43,584 nucleotides of DNA from Chloroflexota bacterium (GTDB lineage Bacteria; Chloroflexota; Anaerolineae; Aggregatilineales; J027): contig JAADYW010000101.1 in NCBI GenBank assembly GCA_010092845.1, positions 1-43,584 of the forward strand, written 5' to 3'. Shown here piece by piece: positions 17,420 through 26,400 of the stretch. Every line of letters starts with the position of its first letter. Positions within the stretch are counted from its first letter, which is position 1. The position numbers were made by a program, and so were the translations under genes. Below the pieces are notes generated by a model that was not told the DNA's origin, searched no databases, and worked only from the letters and a program-made list of their open reading frames with translations.

Positions 17420-17812
17420 AAGACAATGCTCGAATGCGTAGCATTGCGATCCGGTTCTTGGCCGAATGCAGCGCTAGACGCCGAGCCTCCTTTCGTGTAA
17501 TTGAATGTCATGGCAGTTGCTTGTGGATGATTGGCCAGGGCTGCGCCTGAATGCCACTGGCCAAGGATTAAGCTGGTTAGCAGGTGAGAACGCACTACCT
17601 AAAATAAGAATAGCCTATTATGGGGCATGTTTTCAAACTCAAGGCTATACATTTCTCACAGATTAGCTAGAATGGCATGCATTAGCTGTGTTATAACAAA
17701 ACGATTAAACAAGCATAGGCGGACAGCCTACTCAAGCCACCGATTGAATTTGTTAGAGTGTATCGACATTCGCTTCAACATTTAGGCTAAAATAAGATAC
17801 AATAAGGTTGAG
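17420..17812. other. 393-base divergent intergenic region
   Basis: This gap separates otsA (-) from mutM (+) and contains no supported gene. It is visibly more AT-rich than its flanks. On the minus strand TTGAAA (17636-17631) and TATTCT (17612-17607) are 18 bases apart and could be an otsA promoter with a long leader. On the plus strand TAAAAT (17788-17793) and TACAAT (17798-17803) lie just before mutM, whose AAGG ribosome site is at 17804-17807. Confidence 0.4.
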
Positions 17813-18649
17813 ATGCCCGAATTACCAGAAGTTGAAACCACAGTTAGGGGGATCCGCCCAGCCCTTCTCAATCATCGGATAGTCGATGTCTGGCTAGACT
17901 GGCCACAAGGGCTTGCTACGCCTGATCCGGAGGTGTTTCAGGCTCGTTTGAAAGGCCAGCGCATTCGAGAGGTGACCCGTCGGGCCAAATACATCATCGT
18001 CACACTCGAAGCAGACAGTTTGTTAATTCATTTGAAGATGACAGGCCGTCTCTACGTTGTGCCCGACGACAGTCAACAGTATGCTGACCAATGGGTCCAT
18101 TTTCGGTTCCAACTAGACAATGGGTACCAGCTACGGTTTTCCGATTCCCGGAAGTTTGGGCGGGTGTATCTGGTCGATGATCCGGCAATTGTAACCGCTG
18201 ATCTTGGCCCTGAGCCGCTAGATCCTGCGTTTACGCTTGAGGCTTTTCAGCGGCGCCTGGCGCGGCGCAAGGGGAAGATCAAGCCATTGCTACTCAACCA
18301 GAGCTTTGTGGCTGGTATTGGGAACATCTATGCGGATGAGGCGCTTCATCTGGCGGGTATACACCCTATTCGTAGTGCGAGTACGCTAAGCGAAGATGAG
18401 ATCGTAGCGCTGTGGCAAGGCATTCAAAGCGTTCTGGCCGATGGTATCGCGCGCGAAGGGGCCAGTGTAAACTGGTATCGTAAACCAGATGGCACCAAAG
18501 GCCAGGCTCAGAACGGGCTACGGGCCTACGGGCAGACGGGTAGACTCTGCCAGACCTGCCAGCAGGCGGCTATCGAGAAAATCGTTATCGGACAACGGGG
18601 CACCCACTTTTGCCCAAATTGCCAGCGAGAAACGCATTATGGAAGGTGA
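17813..18649 (+). CDS. mutM: Formamidopyrimidine-DNA glycosylase
   Basis: A 278-residue bifunctional base-excision repair enzyme that removes 8-oxoguanine and formamidopyrimidines and nicks the strand. It starts MPELPEVETTVRG, giving catalytic P2 and E3; the conserved Lys is in HLKMTGRL (about 69-75); the helix-two-turn-helix segment reads LLLNQSFVAGIGNIYADEALHLAGIHP, and the C-terminal zinc finger is CQTCQ..(about 20)..CPNC with Arg in the following QRE. Full length for the family. Its last 11 bases overlap the next gene, suggesting translational coupling. Confidence 0.97.
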   Translation: MPELPEVETTVRGIRPALLNHRIVDVWLDWPQGLATPDPEVFQARLKGQRIREVTRRAKYIIVTLEADSLLIHLKMTGRLYVVPDDSQQYADQWVHFRFQLDNGYQLRFSDSRKFGRVYLVDDPAIVTADLGPEPLDPAFTLEAFQRRLARRKGKIKPLLLNQSFVAGIGNIYADEALHLAGIHPIRSASTLSEDEIVALWQGIQSVLADGIAREGASVNWYRKPDGTKGQAQNGLRAYGQTGRLCQTCQQAAIEKIVIGQRGTHFCPNCQRETHYGR

Positions 18650-19730
18650 TTCATTCTCCGAATTTATCAGCCAAGGGCCGGTGATCCGGCTGTTGCTGAC
18701 AACAGCATTCTTTGCTTTCCTGTGGTTTGCATCATTGGCCTGGATTAGTCAGCGTGCAGGCGAGCGACGCCGCAGACGACGCGAAGGTTTACCGCCACTC
18801 CCGAGTCTTTTTGAGCAGACGGTGAATATGGTTAATCGACTAGCTTCTCCGCAATCCGACGACCGTGATCCACAAGAAACGCCCACTGCTAACTCGCCCC
18901 CCCAGGAGTCATCAGCCAGCAGCATTCCGCTACCCAGCATGGATGACCTGACGAGTGGCCTCAGTAATCCTGAGCCACCAGGTCCCGAGCCTGCTTCACT
19001 GGAAGCAGAAGCTCCTGTAACCACATCGGCTGCTGATTTACGCAGCGAGATGTTGATGACCGATGGGGACGAGGGTCAGGATAGTGACGTATCCGGGGTA
19101 TTGCCGCTTGGCCCTGAGCCGCCACGAAGTGCCAGTGGGGATTTCGTGCCCGGCAGCTTTGAATTGCCTTCGGACGCGGTTGAGGTGATGCGAATCTGGC
19201 GTGATGTTAGCGATGGAGCGCTCGTAATCCAGATGGGAGATCATCTGTTTCAGACCGTCTCCGAGATGAGAGATCGCGGCATGGCGCGACGTTTCATCCG
19301 CCTGGTTGAAGATCTTGCCAGGTTGGCGCGGGCCGGGGCGCAGGCAGCCAGCCTCCCCCCACCGAATTTTGAGGCACGTTCGGCGATTATCTCAGAACAA
19401 GGGTCATGGGCGAGCAAATCCCCTGCGCAAAATGATACACCACTTCCAATCAGTACTTCGCTACCCGATCCTGCGCTGGTACAGGCAAACAAACTCGAAC
19501 CAACGAGCGCTGAACAAACCATCGCCGAACAGATTGAGGAACTCCTGCAATACCGGATTATGCAGACACCCATCTTCAAACATCGCAGCATTCATGTGCG
19601 TTCCAATTTCGATGGTAGCCTCAGGATCGATGTTGATGGCCGCTTGTATGAACACGTTGACGAAGTCGTGGACGTCGATGTGCGTGAGTTTCTGCAAAAC
19701 ATCATCCGTGAGTGGGAAGCGCGTCAATAG
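18639..19730 (+). CDS. Membrane-anchored protein with duplicated C-terminal module
   Basis: A 363-residue protein I do not recognise. The ATG at 18639 overlaps the mutM stop; an upstream in-frame start would lie wholly inside mutM. Residues about 13-35 form one transmembrane helix followed by a very basic RAGERRRRRREG stretch, so the rest is probably cytoplasmic. Residues 60-180 are acidic, Pro/Ser-rich and likely disordered. Two short alpha/beta modules are related: about 193-230 (GALVIQMG, HLF, EMRD, RRFI) and 326-362 (GSLRIDVD, RLY, EVVD, REFL). Coupling with mutM need not mean shared function. Confidence 0.7.
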   Translation: MEGDSFSEFISQGPVIRLLLTTAFFAFLWFASLAWISQRAGERRRRRREGLPPLPSLFEQTVNMVNRLASPQSDDRDPQETPTANSPPQESSASSIPLPSMDDLTSGLSNPEPPGPEPASLEAEAPVTTSAADLRSEMLMTDGDEGQDSDVSGVLPLGPEPPRSASGDFVPGSFELPSDAVEVMRIWRDVSDGALVIQMGDHLFQTVSEMRDRGMARRFIRLVEDLARLARAGAQAASLPPPNFEARSAIISEQGSWASKSPAQNDTPLPISTSLPDPALVQANKLEPTSAEQTIAEQIEELLQYRIMQTPIFKHRSIHVRSNFDGSLRIDVDGRLYEHVDEVVDVDVREFLQNIIREWEARQ

Positions 19731-19763
19731 CGCACCTGGAAACCCGCAGTGGTTAACCCTTTT

Positions 19764-19782
19764 TAGTGTCAATATGACACTA
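19764..19782. promoter_or_regulatory. 19-bp operator-like palindrome
   Basis: TAGTGTCA and TGACACTA are perfect 8-base inverted arms separated by ATA. It lies 34 bases after the preceding stop and about 120 bases before the secA -10 element. Spacing and symmetry fit a dimeric repressor site. A hairpin is less likely, because the 3-base loop is not followed by a T-run. Confidence 0.45.
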
Positions 19783-19904
19783 TTAGTTTCCGCTGCACTA
19801 TCTCCTTGTTATTTCTCTGCGCTTACCTCGGGAAGATAGACGGGGATGGTACAATAGTTGACGCCAACCCCGTCAGATTCTCTATCTATTGCCCAAAAAC
19901 TTAG

Positions 19905-19913
19905 TGCTATAAT
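19905..19913 (+). promoter_or_regulatory. Extended -10 promoter element (TGCTATAAT) for secA
   Basis: TGCTATAAT lies 59 bases before the secA ATG. The matching -35 region (TCTATT at 19885-19890) is weak. The leader contains a GAGAGG ribosome site at 19962-19967. Confidence 0.55.
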
Positions 19914-19972
19914 CGCCACGGGCTCTCGTAAATGGAGGAAACAGCCAGCCAAACCTGGTAAGAGAGGAAATC

Positions 19973-22852
19973 ATGCTGAAACAAGTAGCCAAGCGGATCT
20001 TTGGTGATCCGAATGAGCGGAAGCTTCGCGGATATTATGATGTCGCTGACGACGTCAATGCGCTGGAGCCAGAGATCCAGCAATTGACCGACGACCAGAT
20101 CCGCGACCGAGCCACGGAACTGAAACAGCGCCATCAAGAAGACCATGTTCCGCTCGATGACTTAATGGTTGAGGCGTTTGCATTGGTCCGCGAGGCCAGC
20201 GTGCGGACGATTGGGCTCAGACACTACGATGTGCAGATTATTGGTGGAGTAGCCCTTCACGAGGGTAAGATCGCTGAGATGAAGACCGGTGAAGGTAAGA
20301 CACTGGTCGCGACCCTGCCCATGTTTTTGAATGCGCTGACGGGTAAAGGTGTACATCTGGTCACCCCGAACGACTATCTTTCTAAGGTGGGTGTGCAGCA
20401 GATGGGCCCCGTCTATCACTTCTTGGGGGTCACCTGCGCGGTTATCCAGAGCAGCGCCCAGCAGCGTGGGTCATTCATCTATGATCCGGATTACCAGAGC
20501 AACGACTCACGATACCAGCATCTTCGTCCGATCAGTCGCTCTGAGGCTTATCGCGCGGATATTACCTATGGTACCAATAATGAGTTCGGCTTCGACTACC
20601 TGCGTGACAATATGGTGCTGGATCCGGACAAAAAGGTTCAGCGTAATCATATCTATGCCATTGTCGACGAGATCGACAATATTCTCATTGATGAAGCCCG
20701 CACGCCTCTGATTATCTCGGGGACGGCATCAGCACCATCAGATTTGTATCGTGTGTTCAGCGATATCGTGCGCCCCTTAAAGGCATCTTCTGACGAGTCG
20801 GTCGAGCTAGAAGAACCTGATGGGGATTATGTCTACGATTTGAAGACGAAAACGGTCTACTTGACAGAAGAGGGCGTCGAAAAGGTTGAGCGCGCTTTCA
20901 AGCGCACCGGGCGCATGGAAGGTGACAACCTCTATAGTCCCGACAACTCACACGCGCTGCCCTATCTGGATAATGCTTTGCGCGCCAAGGTCGCCTATCA
21001 TCGCGACAAAGACTACATTGTTGACAATGGCCAGGTAGTGATCGTCGATGAGTTCACCGGCCGTCTGATGCATGGGCGTCGTTTCTCCGAGGGCCTGCAT
21101 CAAGCGATTGAGGCCAAGGAGAACGTCGAGGTCCAGCGCGAAAACCTGACGTTAGGAACCATCACGTTCCAGAATTTCTTCCGGATGTATGACAAACTCG
21201 CGGGTATGACGGGTACAGCCGCTACGGCGTCCAACGAATTCCACATGATCTATAGCCTGGATGTGGTTGTCATCCCTACACATCGCCCTGTCATCCGCGA
21301 GGATTATGAGGACTCGATCTACATCACCGAGGAAGCAAAATGGAAGGCGGTGGTTGAGGATATCCGTGAACGTACCGAGCGGGGCCAGCCGGTGCTGGTA
21401 GGTACGGTCGCCGTCGAGACCAGCGAGCATCTTGGTAAGCTCCTCAAGAAGGCGAAAATTGACCACGAAGTTCTGAACGCCAAGCAGCACTTTCGCGAGG
21501 CCGCCATTATCGCGCAGGCGGGTCGGCCCGGGGCCGTGACCATTGCCACCAATATGGCGGGTCGTGGTGTTGACATCTTGCTGGGCGGTAACCCCGAGGG
21601 CCTGGCCCGTGAGGAACTGACCAGACAGGGTCTCGACCTTACCGAACTCGAGCCAGGTGTCTGGGAAAAAGCCTTTGCCGAGGCCAAAGAAATTGCCGCC
21701 AAAGATCGAAAAATCGTGCTCGAAGCCGGTGGTCTCTATGTCCTCGGCACCGAGCGGCATGATGCCCGCAGTATCGACGACCAGTTGCGCGGGCGTTCCG
21801 GGCGACAGGGAGATCCCGGTGCCAGTCGTTTCTACCTGAGTCTGGAAGACAACCTGATGCGCCGCTTTGGTGCAGAGCGTGTCAAAGGCTTCTTGATGCG
21901 TTTTGCTGGCTCGTCTGACCACCCCATTGAGCATCGTTGGATTAGTAACTCGATTGCCCAGGCCCAGAACCGCGTCGAAGGCTACTACTTCGACATGCGC
22001 AAGCGTGTGTTGGAATATGACGATGTTGTCAATAAACAGCGGCAAGCTACCTACAAACAGCGCGATGAAATCCTCTACGCCAAGCCAGATGAACTCCGTG
22101 AACGCATCCACGAGATGATCGCTGACGAGGTAAATCACCTTCGTCTACAATACTTGCTGGGTGAGGACCCTGAGGGTTGGGATGTCGAGGAACTCTATCG
22201 TCAAGCTCTGACCATCTATCCTGTACCAGAGCATATTCAGCCTGAGACGCTGGCCCGCCTGGAAACGGCTGAAGACATCGAAGTCACCCTTGTCAAAGGG
22301 GCGCTTGAAGCCTATCAGAACATGATGCAAGACATGGACGAAATTGGCGGCCCAGAGCAGATGGCTGAGATCGAGCGCTCGCGGCTATTGCTGGCAATCG
22401 ACAACCTCTGGGTCCGGCATTTGACTGATCTGGATATGCTACGGGAAGGCATTGGCCTGCAGGCGATCCGGCAACGTGACCCGCTGGTTGAGTACAAGAT
22501 CGAAGCTTTTAAGATGTGGGAAGCGATGCAGGAGGAGATCCAGAGCCTGGCGGTGCGCAATATCTTCCGGGCTGCCGATGCGATCAAACAGCAACAGCGT
22601 CGCATGAGCAATATCCAGGAATCGCGTCCGGTGATCACCCATGCTAGTGGCGGCAGCTCAAGTGCCAGTAGCAAACCTGAGCCAGTGCGTGCGACACCCA
22701 AGGACAAGATCGGGCGCAACGATCCCTGCTGGTGTGGAAGTGGAAAAAAATACAAGCATTGTCACTATCGCGCCGATATGGAGTCGACTCAACTGTCCCG
22801 TCCGTCAGGTGGGCGACATGCCACCAAGTCTGGTGGCCGACGGTCAAGCTAG
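19973..22852 (+). CDS. secA: Preprotein translocase ATPase SecA
   Basis: A 959-residue SecA, the motor that drives unfolded preproteins through SecYEG. Walker A is MKTGEGKT (T110 closes the loop), the DEAD-like box is VDEIDNILIDEARTPLIISG, and motifs TNMAGRGVDILLGG, GTERHDARSIDDQLRGRSGRQGDPG and the preprotein cross-linking region are all present. The C-terminus has the SEC-C zinc motif CxCx8CH (NDPCWCGSGKKYKHCH) and then 30 extra basic Ser/Gly-rich residues. The length is somewhat above many SecAs but normal for this kind of bacterium. It has its own promoter and a terminator 25 bases after the stop. Confidence 0.98.
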   Translation: MLKQVAKRIFGDPNERKLRGYYDVADDVNALEPEIQQLTDDQIRDRATELKQRHQEDHVPLDDLMVEAFALVREASVRTIGLRHYDVQIIGGVALHEGKIAEMKTGEGKTLVATLPMFLNALTGKGVHLVTPNDYLSKVGVQQMGPVYHFLGVTCAVIQSSAQQRGSFIYDPDYQSNDSRYQHLRPISRSEAYRADITYGTNNEFGFDYLRDNMVLDPDKKVQRNHIYAIVDEIDNILIDEARTPLIISGTASAPSDLYRVFSDIVRPLKASSDESVELEEPDGDYVYDLKTKTVYLTEEGVEKVERAFKRTGRMEGDNLYSPDNSHALPYLDNALRAKVAYHRDKDYIVDNGQVVIVDEFTGRLMHGRRFSEGLHQAIEAKENVEVQRENLTLGTITFQNFFRMYDKLAGMTGTAATASNEFHMIYSLDVVVIPTHRPVIREDYEDSIYITEEAKWKAVVEDIRERTERGQPVLVGTVAVETSEHLGKLLKKAKIDHEVLNAKQHFREAAIIAQAGRPGAVTIATNMAGRGVDILLGGNPEGLAREELTRQGLDLTELEPGVWEKAFAEAKEIAAKDRKIVLEAGGLYVLGTERHDARSIDDQLRGRSGRQGDPGASRFYLSLEDNLMRRFGAERVKGFLMRFAGSSDHPIEHRWISNSIAQAQNRVEGYYFDMRKRVLEYDDVVNKQRQATYKQRDEILYAKPDELRERIHEMIADEVNHLRLQYLLGEDPEGWDVEELYRQALTIYPVPEHIQPETLARLETAEDIEVTLVKGALEAYQNMMQDMDEIGGPEQMAEIERSRLLLAIDNLWVRHLTDLDMLREGIGLQAIRQRDPLVEYKIEAFKMWEAMQEEIQSLAVRNIFRAADAIKQQQRRMSNIQESRPVITHASGGSSSASSKPEPVRATPKDKIGRNDPCWCGSGKKYKHCHYRADMESTQLSRPSGGRHATKSGGRRSS

Positions 22853-22877
22853 CGCCGCACACGTTGCAACTACTCGG

Positions 22878-22909
22878 ACGCCGTTCCTGCAGGGGCGGCG
22901 TTATTTTTT
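22878..22909 (+). terminator. Rho-independent terminator after secA
   Basis: ACGCCG (22878-22883) pairs with CGGCGT (22896-22901), with an inner CCTGCAGG extending the stem, and is followed by TATTTTTT. The rest of the gap to about 23130 holds no gene I can support, only TATAAT at 23050-23055, a possible -10 box for the small membrane genes. Confidence 0.82.
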
Positions 22910-23135
22910 GGTTTCGGGCGGGTTCGAATGCCGTTACAAAACAATAGCGCTCAGGAATAGCATACTCGAGGAATGCGCCTATTTTATCGGTGTCTTCTGC
23001 CATTGGTATTAGCGGCTGCCATCCGGTGACTCGCGTATCTGTAGCGCTTATAATATGCTATTTTATAAGATACCATTGTCAGAAGAGGGCAATGATGCGT
23101 GTTTACCAAGTGCCAGCAAATGGCTTACTGTGCCG

Positions 23136-23435
23136 ATGAGCCTGTTGAGTATCAGCCAGATACTGCTGCTAGTGTTCTGGTTTGCGTTTACAGCCCTGGT
23201 TTTCATTCTGGCATTGATTGCACGTTTTTATGAAACGAGTTCTGGGCAAAAAACATATTATCGGCTGTATGTCGTACCTATCCTGACGATGGGCTTTGCA
23301 TCAGCGCGATATGCTAGCATACGTCAATGGGGGGGAGACTGGCTGGCAGATCTATTTAGCTTTATTGGTGGTATGACAACGTTAACATTGAGTTTGTTTT
23401 TATATCGCCAGATGACCAATGGTCGCAAAACATGA
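23136..23435 (+). CDS. Small three-helix membrane protein
   Basis: About 99 residues, not recognised. I start at ATG 23136 (MSLLSISQILLLVF); an in-frame GTG at 23130 and an ATG at 23055 are alternatives, the latter adding a hydrophilic N-terminus that does not look like a signal peptide. Three hydrophobic segments are visible: about 7-32, 47-68 and 74-95. The stop overlaps the start of the next gene (ATGA), so the two are translationally coupled. Both precede the histidine kinase. It may be a membrane partner of that soluble kinase; this is inference from order and spacing only. Confidence 0.6.
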   Translation: MSLLSISQILLLVFWFAFTALVFILALIARFYETSSGQKTYYRLYVVPILTMGFASARYASIRQWGGDWLADLFSFIGGMTTLTLSLFLYRQMTNGRKT

Positions 23436-23791
23436 CGTTTTTGGTCTTGCTCAGTACCGTGGGGCCAATCGCAGTGATGGTGATGTTGCTGGTACTTGGC
23501 GAACTCAGCCGGCGATTGGGAGCTGTGCTCAAGACCAGCCCCGCACACCGGTGGTTCTACCTGGCGGCGTTGCTGACCGCCATAAGTGTTGTGGTGCGCC
23601 TGTTGAGTATAGGTCTGCCGGCCAGAGACTTCAATATTGAAGATGGTGATACTTCGCTTTCTCTGGTTTATCTTGCACCATTGACTATTGGAGTCGTTAT
23701 TGGGCTTGTCATTACCTGGCGATACTGGGGATGGCTAGTATATGCCAGTGATGGCAAGACACTCAGGCCTCGCCAGAAAGAACATCATTAA
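23432..23791 (+). CDS. Small three-helix membrane protein, coupled to its neighbour
   Basis: A 119-residue protein with hydrophobic segments at about 3-22, 42-62 and 77-98, a conserved-looking Arg-rich loop (GELSRRLGAVLKTSPAHRW) and a basic C-terminal tail. It begins with the ATGA overlap at the end of the previous gene and ends 20 bases before the kinase GTG. It is not recognised as a named family. With the preceding gene it would give six helices, a size typical of bacterial membrane sensor modules, which suggests a split sensor for the kinase. No catalytic motif is seen. Confidence 0.65.
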   Translation: MTFLVLLSTVGPIAVMVMLLVLGELSRRLGAVLKTSPAHRWFYLAALLTAISVVVRLLSIGLPARDFNIEDGDTSLSLVYLAPLTIGVVIGLVITWRYWGWLVYASDGKTLRPRQKEHH

Positions 23792-23811
23792 CCAAGACTT
23801 GGTAGCGAATC

Positions 23812-26400
23812 GTGAACCAACTTAACCTAAGCAGCGTCAGCCAGTTCGATAACAAGTACACTTCGCCGCACGCCCTCGTCGGTGTGTTCGTGGCTGGTAC
23901 AGATGGTGTTGTTGCGCGCGCCCATGGGGATATCCAGGCTTTGTTAGGTTGCTCGCCCGCCGGCGTGCAGGATACGCTACTACTGGACTATGTTGCTGAA
24001 CATGCACGGCTCTCAGCGCGGGAGAGTTGGTGCGCCTATATCGAAGGTCCAGCGCGAGAGGCTTTTACGTTCGCGACCATTGCGCGCGGTTGTCGCGGGG
24101 ACATGTTTCCAGTCCAGGTCGAGCTATCGCGATTAGGGGACCAGGATAGCATCCTCATTATCGCGCGTGCCGTTTCCTCTCATTATCAGGAGCAGATCAT
24201 TGCGCTAGAGCGTATCACGCAAGTCATGCAGACGAGCGATATTCAAGAAGCGCTGGCCACCGTCTTAGCTGAGTTCACCCGCTCAATTGCGTGTGATCGG
24301 GCGCATATTCTGGTGTTGTTAGAAGAACGGTTGTATTATGCAGAGGTGGATCAGGAGGGCCAGTATCGCCCTGCTGAAGCCATTGATTTGGAGGCCGTGA
24401 AAGCGTTGCCCTTTCACAAGGCGGTGCAGCATGCCGAGCAGTATCTTATCTTTCGTCATTATCTTCCCACTCCGCCACGCACTGCAGATGCCGCAATGTG
24501 CAAGAGCTGGCTAGGCCTGCCTCTGCGCTATCAGGATGCATCTGTCGGCACCATTGTACTTGAGTACTCCGCAAGCGATGCTTTTCCAGTGGATGATGTT
24601 GCTATGGCCCTGCGCCTGTCGCGCGCTAGCGCGGCTGCGCTCTGGAGTGTCTGCAATGAATTGGGTGCATTGCAGCAAACCAGCCGCCTCAAGGCAATGA
24701 ATAACGTGGCATTAGCTGTCCGCCATCTTGATTCGGCGGGCGTTATGGAGGTTGTGCACCGTGAGATCAGCAACCTCATGGATACGCGCTTCTTCTATAT
24801 CGGCTTATATAAGCCTGAGCAAAAACAGCTTCTGATGCAGCATGTTTATGACAATGACGAGCGCATTGAGGATCAGGTGATCCCGGCCGATTCGACGAGC
24901 AGTATTAGTGGCTGGGTCATCCACAATCGACAATCATTGATTATCAAAGATTTTGCGACTGATCCACTGCCAAGCTCAGTTATCTATCATGGGGCGGCTG
25001 TTCGCAGCGCTGTGTATATTCCACTTATCGCTCAAGAGGAGATTGTGGGATTACTCTCCGTCCAGAGCGATAGACCCCATCACTTCAGCGAAGCGGATAT
25101 TCTCTTGCTAGAGACAGTAGCTGGACCCACGGCAGTTGCAATACGCAATGTGCAACTGTTTAACGATATCCAGAGGCGGCTTCACCAGTCCCAGGCGTTG
25201 CACGAGCTTGCCAATGCAATTACGAGTTCACGGGATATCGAGACCATTATCACCATCGTCGCCCAGCGTCTCCAGGTCATATTCGGCGCTCTGGCCTGCG
25301 CGATCACACTACGCGAGGGGAATCACCTGGTACTTCAGGCTGGAGTGGGGCTCCCGGCACTGCTAGTAGCCGAACTCTGGGATCCCACAAGTGCGCAGTT
25401 GCAGCCTGTGATGGCCGAAGGCAAAGCGCTCTATGTCAGCGATGTCCAGGAGGACAATCGCCTGAAGCCCCTCCATCCGCAAAGCCAATCCCTCATCCTT
25501 GTTCCCCTTGTTGTCAAACAGCAGGTCATTGGCGCGCTTTCGCTGGAAAGCGAAACCCCTGGGAAATTCACGGCAGATCACGAGCATGTGCTGACGCTCG
25601 TGGCTGCGCAGCTTGCCGGCGCGATTGAAAACGCACGTCTTCTAAAGGAGGCCCAGGAGCGTGCTGCCGAACTCGAGACAGCCTACGCTGAACTCAAGGA
25701 AACAGACCGTTTGCGGTGGGAGCTGGTTAATAACGTCAGCCACGAGCTGCGCTCGCCATTGTCATTTATTCGTGGCTATGTCGGCTTGATGTCCATTGAG
25801 GAATTGGGCAGCATCACCGAGGAACAGGCCGAAGCACTCGCCACTATTAATAAGAAAACAGATGCCTTGCTACGTCTGATTAACGATATCCTGGAAATGG
25901 AGAAAATCCGTCCGGAAACGTTGCAACGCCAGGAAGAAGACATTGCCGAGCTGCTTCGTCAAAGCGTAGCCGGTGCGCAGCTAACATACCGTGATCAGCC
26001 AGTCTATTTTGAAGATGAAATCCCCGATCATCCGGTGCTGGTTGTGCTGGATGCGTTGCGCATTGAGCAGGTGCTTGGCAATCTCATTAGCAATGCTGTC
26101 AAATTCTCATATCCCGGCGGCACTGTCCGCATCCGCTGCGAATATGATGATGCCTGGGTGCGGATCAGTGTCGCCGATAGCGGTATCGGTATCCCACCTG
26201 AGAAACTATCGCGGATCTTTGAGCGTTTCTATCGCGTGGCGGGTACCGCGCGCGAAGGTATTGGAATTGGTTTATCCATTGTCCAGCAAATCGTGGATGC
26301 CCATTCCGGAGAACTCAATGTTAATAGTCAGGTAGGCGAAGGAAGCACGTTTTCTTTTTCGCTACCACGTGAAGGAAGGGCAACGCCCGGTGGCCTTTGA
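23812..26400 (+). CDS. PAS-GAF-GAF-GAF sensor histidine kinase
   Basis: An 862-residue soluble hybrid-less histidine kinase starting at GTG. In order: a PAS-like domain (about 24-125), three GAF-like domains (about 145-280, 300-452, 470-615), a short coiled coil (about 616-640), the phospho-acceptor H644 in NNVSHELRSPLSF, N-box residues N757 and N761 (NLISNAVKFS), G1 box VADSGIGIP, F box IFERFYR and G2 box GIGIGLS. There is no transmembrane segment, so input is cytoplasmic or comes from the two small membrane proteins just upstream. The partner response regulator is not adjacent; the lone receiver at 7870 is one candidate. The adenosine deaminase start overlaps its end. Confidence 0.92.
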   Translation: MNQLNLSSVSQFDNKYTSPHALVGVFVAGTDGVVARAHGDIQALLGCSPAGVQDTLLLDYVAEHARLSARESWCAYIEGPAREAFTFATIARGCRGDMFPVQVELSRLGDQDSILIIARAVSSHYQEQIIALERITQVMQTSDIQEALATVLAEFTRSIACDRAHILVLLEERLYYAEVDQEGQYRPAEAIDLEAVKALPFHKAVQHAEQYLIFRHYLPTPPRTADAAMCKSWLGLPLRYQDASVGTIVLEYSASDAFPVDDVAMALRLSRASAAALWSVCNELGALQQTSRLKAMNNVALAVRHLDSAGVMEVVHREISNLMDTRFFYIGLYKPEQKQLLMQHVYDNDERIEDQVIPADSTSSISGWVIHNRQSLIIKDFATDPLPSSVIYHGAAVRSAVYIPLIAQEEIVGLLSVQSDRPHHFSEADILLLETVAGPTAVAIRNVQLFNDIQRRLHQSQALHELANAITSSRDIETIITIVAQRLQVIFGALACAITLREGNHLVLQAGVGLPALLVAELWDPTSAQLQPVMAEGKALYVSDVQEDNRLKPLHPQSQSLILVPLVVKQQVIGALSLESETPGKFTADHEHVLTLVAAQLAGAIENARLLKEAQERAAELETAYAELKETDRLRWELVNNVSHELRSPLSFIRGYVGLMSIEELGSITEEQAEALATINKKTDALLRLINDILEMEKIRPETLQRQEEDIAELLRQSVAGAQLTYRDQPVYFEDEIPDHPVLVVLDALRIEQVLGNLISNAVKFSYPGGTVRIRCEYDDAWVRISVADSGIGIPPEKLSRIFERFYRVAGTAREGIGIGLSIVQQIVDAHSGELNVNSQVGEGSTFSFSLPREGRATPGGL

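Noticed and set aside
19931-19960. 9-codon upstream frame (METASQTW) just before secA, as a SecM-like arrest peptide
   Set aside because: It has no ribosome site of its own, no arrest-like motif and no signal sequence.
21152-22138. 328-codon open frame antisense to secA
   Set aside because: It mirrors the codon pattern of secA, has no recognisable domain and no ribosome site.
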